A stretch of 5,410 bases of DNA from SAR86 cluster bacterium (GTDB lineage: Bacteria > Pseudomonadota > Gammaproteobacteria > SAR86 > D2472): assembly GCA_029248485.1 (NCBI GenBank), contig JAQWJG010000047.1, forward strand, positions 1 to 5,410, read 5' to 3'. The notes beneath the pieces are model-generated. The model saw only the letters and a program-made list of their open reading frames with translations, was not told the origin of the DNA and made no database searches. The position numbers and the translations under genes were made by a program. Position 1 is the first letter of the stretch. The number at the start of each line of letters is the position of its first letter. This document shows, one piece after another, positions 1-4,678 of the stretch.

Positions 1-62
1 CCAGATAAATCATGGAGCAAGAAACTTAATGATTCTTCCAGCAGAACTGGAACATGAAGCAT
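1..62 (-). CDS. rsmH: 16S rRNA (cytosine1402-N4)-methyltransferase RsmH (MraW), N-terminal fragment
   Basis: Reading the minus strand from the ATG at 62-60 gives an open frame of 20 codons to the window edge. It begins MLHVPVLLEE and continues with SLSFLLHDLS. The H-x-PVLLEE start followed by a short helix is the typical N-terminus of RsmH, just before its SAM-binding glycine-rich segment, which lies outside the window. In known bacteria RsmH N4-methylates C1402 of 16S rRNA in the ribosomal P site, and it is usually the gene right after mraZ. Here it starts only 4 nt after the ftsZ stop codon, so it is probably translated from the same mRNA. I see no clear Shine-Dalgarno sequence (the preceding bases are the end of ftsZ), which favours translational coupling. 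The identification rests on a short stretch plus the dcw context. Confidence 0.8.
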   Translation of the reverse strand, partial: MLHVPVLLEESLSFLLHDLS

Positions 63-66
63 AGAT

Positions 67-1194
67 TTAGTCTACTTGCTTTCTCATGAAGGTTGGCACA
101 TCAAGGAAATCTATATCCTCTGCAGACGATGTGCCACCTGACTTGGCTGATTGATCTATTGAAGGTGTATCTAATCCAACTGGGTTGAGTTGCACTGTAG
201 CTCTTCTTGAATTATCAACTGCTAAAGTTGCTGTTTTTTGATTAACGCCTGTTGCCACAACCGTAACTAATAATTCTTCTTCATCCATTGAATCTTCCAT
301 TACAGTTCCATAAATAATCGTCGCATCATCAGCGGTAAAGTCTCTAATGACTGAATCAACCTCATCAAAATCAGCCATTGTGGGTGATTTTGCAGTAATA
401 TTAACCAAAATCCCTCTAGCATCTTTTAACTCAATATCTTCAAGTAACTCTGAACTCACAGCTTGGTTGGCTGCATCAATACCTCTTTCATCAGCGCTTG
501 ATTGGCCTGTGCCCATCATAGCAATACCCTTTTCTGACATGACTGTTTTTACATCTGCAAAGTCAACATTTATATATCCAGGCTTCATGATAATGTCAGA
601 GATACCTTGAACCGCTCCTTTTAAAATATCATCTGCTTTGGCAAAGGCTTCTTCCATAGATGTTTTTCTGCCTAATATATCCATTAATTTTTGATTGGGT
701 ATAGTGATCAAGCTATCAACTTCCTCAACCAGCTCTGCTATTCCTTGCTCCGCTGCAGCTTTCCTTTTATGACCTTCAAAATTAAATGGTTTAGTTACTA
801 CTGCTACCGTTAAGGCTCCAAGCTCCTTGGCAATCTCAGCAATAACCGGTGCAGCACCAGTACCAGTGCCACCTCCCATTCCTGCAGTAATAAAAATCAT
901 ATCCGCTCCGGATAATAACTCCTCAATTGCAGCTCTGTCTCTTTCTGCTGCTGCCTTTCCTACTTGCGGATCTGCTCCTGCTCCCAAACCTCTAGTCACG
1001 TTATCACCAAGCTTTAAAATAGTAGAACCCTTTGCCCTATCTAATGCTTGAGAATCAGTATTTGCACAAATAAATTCTGCTCCCTGAATTTCATGATTAA
1101 TCATATGAATAACTGCATTCCCACCTGCACCACCCACACCAATAACTTTAATCTTGGCTAGTCCTGCATTTTCTTCAATTATTTCCCAATTCAT
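67..1194 (-). CDS. ftsZ: cell division protein FtsZ, complete, placed between mraZ and rsmH
   Basis: FtsZ is the tubulin-like GTPase that polymerises into the cytoplasmic Z ring and recruits the divisome. The 375-residue product is close to the usual gammaproteobacterial length (about 380). Visible motifs are the N-terminal GVGGAGGNA nucleotide-binding loop (residues 19-27), NTDSQAL (45-51), the tubulin signature GGGTGTG (107-113), NFEG (138-141) and the T7 synergy loop NVDFADVKTVM (209-219). The T7 loop carries the aspartates that complete GTP hydrolysis across the subunit interface. A variable linker of about 40 residues (320-360) follows, then an intact C-terminal peptide, DFLDVPTFMRKQ (362-373), which in other bacteria binds FtsA, ZipA and MinC. 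Nothing suggests decay. The start is supported by an AGGGG Shine-Dalgarno 6 nt upstream. The location is the anomaly: it is 11 nt after mraZ and 4 nt before rsmH, instead of following ftsQ-ftsA at the far end of the dcw cluster. It should be co-transcribed with mraZ. Confidence 0.98.
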   Translation of the reverse strand: MNWEIIEENAGLAKIKVIGVGGAGGNAVIHMINHEIQGAEFICANTDSQALDRAKGSTILKLGDNVTRGLGAGADPQVGKAAAERDRAAIEELLSGADMIFITAGMGGGTGTGAAPVIAEIAKELGALTVAVVTKPFNFEGHKRKAAAEQGIAELVEEVDSLITIPNQKLMDILGRKTSMEEAFAKADDILKGAVQGISDIIMKPGYINVDFADVKTVMSEKGIAMMGTGQSSADERGIDAANQAVSSELLEDIELKDARGILVNITAKSPTMADFDEVDSVIRDFTADDATIIYGTVMEDSMDEEELLVTVVATGVNQKTATLAVDNSRRATVQLNPVGLDTPSIDQSAKSGGTSSAEDIDFLDVPTFMRKQVD

Positions 1195-1200
1195 TTTTTA

Positions 1201-1205
1201 CCCCT
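1201..1205 (-). promoter_or_regulatory. Shine-Dalgarno sequence of ftsZ
   Basis: In the 11-nt gap between the mraZ TAA and the ftsZ ATG the minus strand reads AGGGG followed by TAAAAA and the ATG. The 6-nt spacing fixes the ftsZ start. It is one of only two clear Shine-Dalgarno sequences in the window, the other being that of sspA, which suggests ftsZ is translated efficiently and independently of mraZ. Confidence 0.75.
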
Positions 1206-1673
1206 TTAAAAAGATATTGTTTTTAACTGCTCTGGCAATACGACCTCTAAAATTTCAGTAGATAAAGCGCCGCCTATTTGCCTCATTTCCCAGTTTTTGT
1301 CATTCCAGACTTCAAATTTATTTCCCATCCCGATGAAAGATACTTTTTCTGCTATTTTGATTTCTGCATATTCACGAAGCTCAGAAGGCAAGAGGATTAA
1401 CATCCTCCCTTTGGGATCAAATGAGCTGACGCTAGCATTTCCTAAAATTGTCCATTGTAAGTTTCTTACAATAGGATCAAGGCCTTGCATTGATTGAAGC
1501 TCGCTAGATATCGTATTCCAAATTGAACCTGGATAAATTTTTAATGATGGATATTGCGGGTCTCTTGTAACAACAATACTTTCTTCATTTTGAAGAAGGA
1601 GTTGATCTCGGTATTTTGCCGGGATAGCCAACCTTCCCTTTGCATCTATCGAAATTGTTGTAAAACCAAACAT
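1206..1673 (-). CDS. mraZ: transcriptional regulator MraZ
   Basis: MraZ is a DNA-binding protein of the SpoVT-AbrB superfamily that forms ring oligomers. In E. coli it represses its own dcw operon by binding direct repeats ahead of mraZ. The 155-residue product has the family's usual length (E. coli about 152) and two tandem half-domains. The first carries DAKGRLAIPAKYR (residues 10-22) and the second FDPKGRMLILLPSELREYA (85-103). Both keep the D-x-K-GR core. Arg14 aligns with the E. coli arginine I recall as needed for DNA binding. KFEVWNDKNWE (119-129) matches the conserved C-terminal segment. There is no convincing Shine-Dalgarno before the ATG. It is the first protein gene of a minus-strand unit that continues into ftsZ and rsmH, and four repeats resembling MraZ boxes lie just upstream, so autoregulation is likely. 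With ftsZ as its immediate neighbour, it probably controls FtsZ supply directly. Confidence 0.96.
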   Translation of the reverse strand: MFGFTTISIDAKGRLAIPAKYRDQLLLQNEESIVVTRDPQYPSLKIYPGSIWNTISSELQSMQGLDPIVRNLQWTILGNASVSSFDPKGRMLILLPSELREYAEIKIAEKVSFIGMGNKFEVWNDKNWEMRQIGGALSTEILEVVLPEQLKTISF

Positions 1674-1696
1674 AATGTATGTAAAAATTAATATCT

Positions 1697-1736
1697 ACAC
1701 ACTTTATACTACATTTAACACACTTTTACACACTTT
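1697..1736 (-). promoter_or_regulatory. four direct repeats, probable MraZ operator boxes
   Basis: On the minus strand upstream of mraZ are AAAGTGTGT (1736-1728), AAAGTGTGT (1726-1718), the degenerate AAATGTAGT (1716-1708) and AAAGTGTGT (1705-1697). The spacings are 10, 10 and 11 bp, so all boxes face nearly the same side of the helix. Known MraZ operators are tandem repeats of 10-bp period ahead of mraZ: TGGG-type boxes in E. coli and AAAGTG[T/G] plus three bases in Mollicutes. The boxes here match the Mollicute form exactly in three of four copies. They end 23 nt before the mraZ start codon and overlap the best -10 candidate, as expected for repression. Binding itself is inferred. Confidence 0.75.
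1703..1708 (-). promoter_or_regulatory. candidate -10 element of the mraZ-ftsZ-rsmH promoter
   Basis: The minus strand reads TATAAA here, differing from the sigma-70 -10 consensus at one base. Transcription would then start near 1696, giving a leader of roughly 20-25 nt. No good -35 hexamer is found 16-18 bp upstream, where the MraZ-like boxes lie. Either the promoter is weak or the sequence is constrained by the operator. Some mraZ mRNA could also arise by readthrough from rnpB. Confidence 0.35.
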
Positions 1737-1741
1737 TTTTT

Positions 1742-1765
1742 AAAAAAATTAGATGAGTTGATCTA
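1742..1765 (-). terminator. possible weak intrinsic terminator at the 3' end of rnpB
   Basis: On the minus strand a 5-bp stem UAGAU/AUCUA (1765-1761 with 1754-1750) encloses a 6-nt loop. One base after it comes a run of seven U residues (1748-1742). The stem is short and AT-rich, and it competes with the P1 helix of the mature RNA, since its loop is one strand of P1. It could end or attenuate rnpB transcription, or only mark a leaky 3' end that lets RNA polymerase continue into mraZ. No other terminator hairpin lies between rnpB and mraZ. Confidence 0.35.
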
Positions 1766-2084
1766 TAAGCCGGATTCTGTGTTAAATGACCATCTATCTA
1801 GGCAATATGTCACCATATTGCTCAAGCAACCTACCCGAATCCTAAGCGAGTAACCTAAACGGATTCCTATTTGGTTTTGCTTCAAAGTGGGGTTTACACT
1901 GCCATATTTGTTACCAAATACGCGGTAGGCTCTTACCCTACCATTTCACCCTTACCAATTTCTTGGCGGTATAATTTCTGTTGCACTTGCCGTGGGCTCA
2001 CGCCCCCCAGGAATTACCTGGCACTCTACTCTACGAAGTCCGGACTTTCCTCTAACAAATTGCTAGCGGTCATCCGATCAACTC
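1751..2084 (-). ncRNA. rnpB: RNase P RNA, bacterial type A
   Basis: This is the catalytic RNA that trims 5' leaders from pre-tRNAs together with the RnpA protein. On the minus strand the conserved AGGAAAGTCCGGAC (2051-2038), GGTAAGGGTGAAA (1956-1944), CCAAATAGGA and CAGAATCCGGCTTAT (1779-1765) closely match E. coli rnpB. The ends were set by helix P1: GAGUUGAUC (2084-2076) pairs perfectly with GAUCAACUC (1763-1755), leaving an AUCU 3' tail like the ACCU tail of E. coli. P2 pairs 2074-2068 with 1791-1785. P15 pairs GAAUCC with GGAUUC (1866-1861 with 1842-1837), and its loop holds the GGU (1855-1853) that in type A RNAs binds the tRNA CCA end. At about 334 nt it is shorter than the 377-nt E. 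coli RNA. P3 is cut to a 6-bp hairpin (2066-2052), where E. coli has a much longer one. The rsmI-rnpB-mraZ order is common in gammaproteobacteria. Confidence 0.95.
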
Positions 2085-2090
2085 AAATGC

Positions 2091-2119
2091 ATTTTAATAC
2101 CTTTTGCTGTTATTTAGAA
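2091..2119 (-). promoter_or_regulatory. candidate rnpB promoter within the end of rsmI
   Basis: The minus strand has TAAAAT (2096-2091), one mismatch from the -10 consensus, with a weak TTCTAA (2119-2114) 17 bp upstream as the -35. A start 7 nt past the -10 falls at G2084, the first base of the P1 helix deduced independently from pairing with the 3' end. That agreement is the best support. The -35 overlaps the last codons of rsmI. Confidence 0.5.
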
Positions 2120-2931
2120 ATCTCTAAAAGAAATTTGTAAACTTCTTGCTTTGAAAAAGAAGTAATTTTAGCTATTAGTTTTGAGGCCTCTGTTGGAGAC
2201 AAGTAATCAAGAAATGGTCGACAAAAATTTTCATTTAAATCAAAACCTTCACCTAGAGATGAGTCAGAGTAAACAAGAACAACAAACTCTCCCAGCAATG
2301 GAATCTCATCACTTTTAATAAGAGCCATCATTTCTTCAATGGTTCCTCTATAGATTGATTCATATTCTTTGGTCATCTCTCGGCAAATTGCAACTTGAGT
2401 ATCTGGATTGAGAACCTCAGAAAAAATTGAGATAGTTTTGACAATCCTCTTTGCGGATTCAAAAAAAATATTAGTCATATTAGAATTTTGTAGCTTTATA
2501 GCAATTTTTCTTTTCGCCTCATGCTGTTTTGGTAAAAACCCATAAAAAGAAAATTTATCTGAGGGTAAGCCTGAGAGAATTACGGCATTTATTAGAGCAG
2601 AAGCACCTGGAAGAACTGTGAAAGGAAGATCTTCTTTAATACAGCTTTGAATCAATGGATATCCCGGATCAGATATCAGTGGCGCTCCTGCATCAGATAA
2701 TAGAGCTAAGGTCTTCCCGCTTTTAAGTAATTCTATGATTTCTTCGCTAGCATGATTCTCATTATGCTGATGAAATGGTTTAGTTTTTTTTTGAATATTA
2801 AAATGCTGCAAAAGTTTTGCTGCAACTCTGGTATCTTCAGCAAAAATATTATCCACTTCCTTTAAAGTATTAATTGACCTCAATGAGAAATCATTTAAAT
2901 TACCAATGGGAGTACAAATTATATAAAGCAT
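2110..2931 (-). CDS. rsmI: 16S rRNA (cytidine1402-2'-O)-methyltransferase RsmI
   Basis: RsmI uses SAM to methylate the ribose of C1402 in 16S rRNA; with RsmH it makes m4Cm1402 in the P site. The 273-residue product is slightly shorter than the E. coli enzyme (about 286). It belongs to the tetrapyrrole (corrin/porphyrin) methylase fold. Visible motifs are the opening LYIICTPIGNLNDFSLR (residues 2-18), AEDTR (31-35), FHQHNE (53-58), ALLSDAGAPLISDPGYPL (76-93), the VLPGASA loop (106-112) and FYGFLPK (129-135). FFESAKRI (156-163) and AICREMTKEYE (181-191) follow in the C-terminal domain. The start is the standard RsmI N-terminus. No Shine-Dalgarno is visible in the 12 bp before the ATG, which are shared with divergent lpoA. 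Its 3' end lies about 25 nt before the deduced rnpB 5' end, so rsmI readthrough into rnpB is possible. Confidence 0.97.
   Translation of the reverse strand: MLYIICTPIGNLNDFSLRSINTLKEVDNIFAEDTRVAAKLLQHFNIQKKTKPFHQHNENHASEEIIELLKSGKTLALLSDAGAPLISDPGYPLIQSCIKEDLPFTVLPGASALINAVILSGLPSDKFSFYGFLPKQHEAKRKIAIKLQNSNMTNIFFESAKRIVKTISIFSEVLNPDTQVAICREMTKEYESIYRGTIEEMMALIKSDEIPLLGEFVVLVYSDSSLGEGFDLNENFCRPFLDYLSPTEASKLIAKITSFSKQEVYKFLLEISK
2900..2927 (+). promoter_or_regulatory. candidate lpoA promoter inside the start of rsmI
   Basis: On the plus strand TTACCA (2900-2905, four of six -35 matches) and TATAAA (2922-2927, five of six -10 matches) are 16 bp apart. The implied start, near 2934, leaves a leader of only about 10 nt before the lpoA ATG. 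The element lies wholly within the rsmI coding region, as it must, because the two genes start 12 bp apart. Confidence 0.45.
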
Positions 2932-2933
2932 GA

Positions 2934-2945
2934 ATTTAATTAAAT
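2934..2945. repeat. 12-bp perfect palindrome between rsmI and lpoA starts
   Basis: ATTTAATTAAAT reads the same on both strands and fills nearly all of the 12-bp divergent spacer, ending on the first two bases of the lpoA ATG. In such AT-rich DNA it may be chance. Its position would allow a dimeric regulator to act on both genes. No known operator is recognised. Confidence 0.4.
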
Positions 2946-4047
2946 GATTTTTAAAAAGAATAGATATTTATTGCATTTTTTAGCATTAATTATCTTAGCA
3001 TCTTGCTCAACAACGTCTAAGAATTTAATCCCAAATTCAAATAAGATTCTAAAAGGGAATAGTCTTAAAAATTTTGAAGATATTTATGACTATCAAAGTT
3101 ACTTTGAAAGTGATTTAGAAAAAATACAGAAAGCTATTGATAATCAACAGTTAAATCAAGAGGAATTAAAAAATGCAAAAATATTAAAAAGAAATTATCA
3201 AAAGATTTTATCCAAGAAAGAATATACTCTTTACCTCAACCTTAACCAGAAATACTCTGAAGAATTAATAGAATTAGCTTACAAACTGAACCTTCCTATA
3301 AATATTTTTTGGGCTGAGAGTAAGCAAATTTCACTTCCAGAAAATTTACTATCACAAGAAATTAATGGGTTCTGCTCAAGCCTTTATGAAGATGCTATTT
3401 CATCACTAAAAAGGGAAATAAGTAAAAATACTGATTCAATACTAATTATTTATTCACAAGAATATGAATCTTTGATTCAAGGCTTGGAACCAAATAGTAG
3501 AAACTTTATGAAAGTGAGATATGACTCAAGTGATTTTCAAGAATTTTCTGCTGAGATTTTAGGGATTAATTCAAGCAAAAAAAGATTCAAAAAAATTTCC
3601 AACCTAAACCCAAATCAAAATCTCAATTTTACTCCTCGAGCTAGATATGATTTCAAACAAATTGTCATTCTGTTAAATCCTCAAGAATATAAATCAATGA
3701 TTCCAGCTCTTAGATATCATGGAGGAAATAAGTTTAAATATTTAAATTTTATTTCTTCTTTAGAGACAATAAAGGCTCCTCTGCAGCTACTAGACTATGA
3801 AGATTCGTGGGCTCCCATATCTGCTTACACAATATCAAAAGTTCAAAAAGATAACTCCAGATCACTTGAAAGGTATTTAGAGTTAGGCACTTTAAATGAA
3901 TGGTTATTATTGCAGGTGCTCAAGCAAGCTGGGGTTCAATCTGCAAGAATAAATGGCCTCACTGGCAGAATTGTATACAAATCAAATTCATGCACCAAGA
4001 GAGAAATTCCTTTAAAAAAGATTAGTACAGATTTATTTTTGTCTTAG
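2944..4047 (+). CDS. lpoA: shortened LpoA (LppC family) lipoprotein, predicted PBP1A activator
   Basis: LpoA is an outer-membrane lipoprotein that reaches through the peptidoglycan to stimulate the synthase PBP1A. The product has a lipoprotein signal: KKNR, a hydrophobic stretch (about residues 8-18) and lipobox LASC with acylated Cys21. Ser follows the cysteine, so the inner-membrane retention Asp is absent. The C-terminal part matches the family's periplasmic-binding-like domain: ILGINSSKKRFKKI (205-218), FTPRARYDFKQIVILLNP (229-246), IPALRYHGG (253-261), and an end resembling E. coli, INGLTGRI (336-343). Residues 95-180 look like the rest of the first lobe (LNQKYSEELIELAYKLNLPIN, with its matching part at 100-120). 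At 367 residues it is about half the E. coli protein (678). The N-terminal TPR region and the first strands of the binding-protein fold seem absent, replaced by a charged helical stretch (about 45-95). It is very Lys/Asn/Ile/Ser-rich. The divergent position next to rsmI is conserved in gammaproteobacteria. Family membership is firm; function as PBP1A activator is inferred. Confidence 0.82.
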   Translation: MIFKKNRYLLHFLALIILASCSTTSKNLIPNSNKILKGNSLKNFEDIYDYQSYFESDLEKIQKAIDNQQLNQEELKNAKILKRNYQKILSKKEYTLYLNLNQKYSEELIELAYKLNLPINIFWAESKQISLPENLLSQEINGFCSSLYEDAISSLKREISKNTDSILIIYSQEYESLIQGLEPNSRNFMKVRYDSSDFQEFSAEILGINSSKKRFKKISNLNPNQNLNFTPRARYDFKQIVILLNPQEYKSMIPALRYHGGNKFKYLNFISSLETIKAPLQLLDYEDSWAPISAYTISKVQKDNSRSLERYLELGTLNEWLLLQVLKQAGVQSARINGLTGRIVYKSNSCTKREIPLKKISTDLFLS

Positions 4048-4652
4048 TCCCTAAGATCTCTCTCTATCAGAGAAAGGCTGTCTTGAAAACTAGGCCTATC
4101 GAATATTTTTGTTTGATAATCCAATAAAGGTTTTAGATGTCTATTAAGTGGAAGGTTTATTCCAAGAGAAGGAAGTCTCCATAAAATTGGAGCAAGATAG
4201 CAATCAATTAATGAAAAATCCTCACTCATAAAAAAGTCAAATTCTTTGAAAGTAGGTGCAACGGTGCTTATTTCATTCAGCAGTTCTTCTCTAACAATTA
4301 AGAGGTCCTTCTCAGATTGCTCCTTAGCGATTAAAGTATCGACTAATGGACACCATTCCTTATCTATTCTTAACATAAGAGTTCGACTGTTGGCCCTTGA
4401 GACTGGATATACTGGTAGAAGGGGTGGATGAGGAAAGCGTTCATCAAGATACTCCAGCATGACTCCTGCATCATATAAACCAAGGTCTCTATCGGCTAAA
4501 ATAGGCAAGGTATGATATGGGTTAAGTGCAAGCACTTCCTCTGGAGCTTCTTCATTAGAAGTTTCTCTGATTTCACATGCAATATCTTTCTCAGCAAGAA
4601 CAATTCTTACTCGGTGGCTGTAGTGATCGTCTTTGTCAGAATATAAAATCAT
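4044..4652 (-). CDS. sspA: stringent starvation protein A, RNA polymerase-associated
   Basis: SspA has a glutathione S-transferase fold without known GST activity. It binds RNA polymerase and alters transcription in stationary phase and starvation. The 202-residue product matches E. coli SspA almost end to end, minus about 10 N-terminal residues. The thioredoxin-like domain has YSHRVRIVLAEK (residues 11-22) and LNPYHTLPIL (43-52). LEYLDERFPHPPLLPVYP (66-83) contains Pro-His-Pro at 74-76, the surface patch known to be needed for the polymerase contact. The helical domain contains FSLIDCYLAPILWRLPSLGI (146-165). An AGAGG Shine-Dalgarno supports the start. It lies 26 nt after the cytochrome c1 gene, the usual petABC-sspA order. 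SspB, normally next, is missing; instead the stop codon overlaps that of convergent lpoA (shared TTAG, 4-nt gene overlap). Confidence 0.96.
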   Translation of the reverse strand: MILYSDKDDHYSHRVRIVLAEKDIACEIRETSNEEAPEEVLALNPYHTLPILADRDLGLYDAGVMLEYLDERFPHPPLLPVYPVSRANSRTLMLRIDKEWCPLVDTLIAKEQSEKDLLIVREELLNEISTVAPTFKEFDFFMSEDFSLIDCYLAPILWRLPSLGINLPLNRHLKPLLDYQTKIFDRPSFQDSLSLIERDLRD

Positions 4653-4656
4653 GCTT

Positions 4657-4661
4657 CCTCT
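4657..4661 (-). promoter_or_regulatory. Shine-Dalgarno sequence of sspA
   Basis: The minus strand reads AAAGAGGAAGC directly before the ATG, so AGAGG lies 4 nt upstream. It lies in the 26-nt gap after the cytochrome c1 stop and decides the sspA start. There is no room in the gap for a separate full promoter, so sspA probably depends on the bc1 operon transcript or a promoter inside the upstream gene. Confidence 0.65.
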
Positions 4662-4678
4662 TTGTTTACAGTTAAATT

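Noticed and set aside
347..1051. Plus-strand open frames antisense to ftsZ (347-610 and 827-1051)
   Set aside because: They mirror the codon pattern of ftsZ, have no ribosome binding context, and give low-complexity Ala/Ser/Pro-rich peptides.
67..1194. ftsZ as a recent insertion carried by a mobile element
   Set aside because: No inverted repeats, target-site duplications, transposase or attachment site are seen at either junction, and the 11- and 4-nt gaps look like settled operon spacing.
1297..1497. Plus-strand open frame antisense to mraZ
   Set aside because: Shadow of the strongly supported mraZ gene with no family features.
1681..1750. CRISPR-like short direct repeats upstream of mraZ
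   Set aside because: The units are about 10 bp with 1-3 bp spacers, far too short for CRISPR, and the position and sequence fit MraZ operator boxes.
1871..2140. 89-codon plus-strand open frame
   Set aside because: It runs antisense to the RNase P RNA and the end of rsmI. The conserved rnpB helices explain the sequence, and the predicted peptide resembles nothing I recognise.
2930..2947. Five-codon upstream open frame (ATG AAT TTA ATT AAA TGA) overlapping the lpoA start as ATGA
   Set aside because: It looks like a coupling leader peptide, but its ATG is the reverse of the rsmI start region, it has no Shine-Dalgarno, and the candidate transcript start near 2934 would exclude it.
4246..4431. 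Plus-strand open frame antisense to sspA
   Set aside because: Shadow of sspA, which matches its family from end to end.
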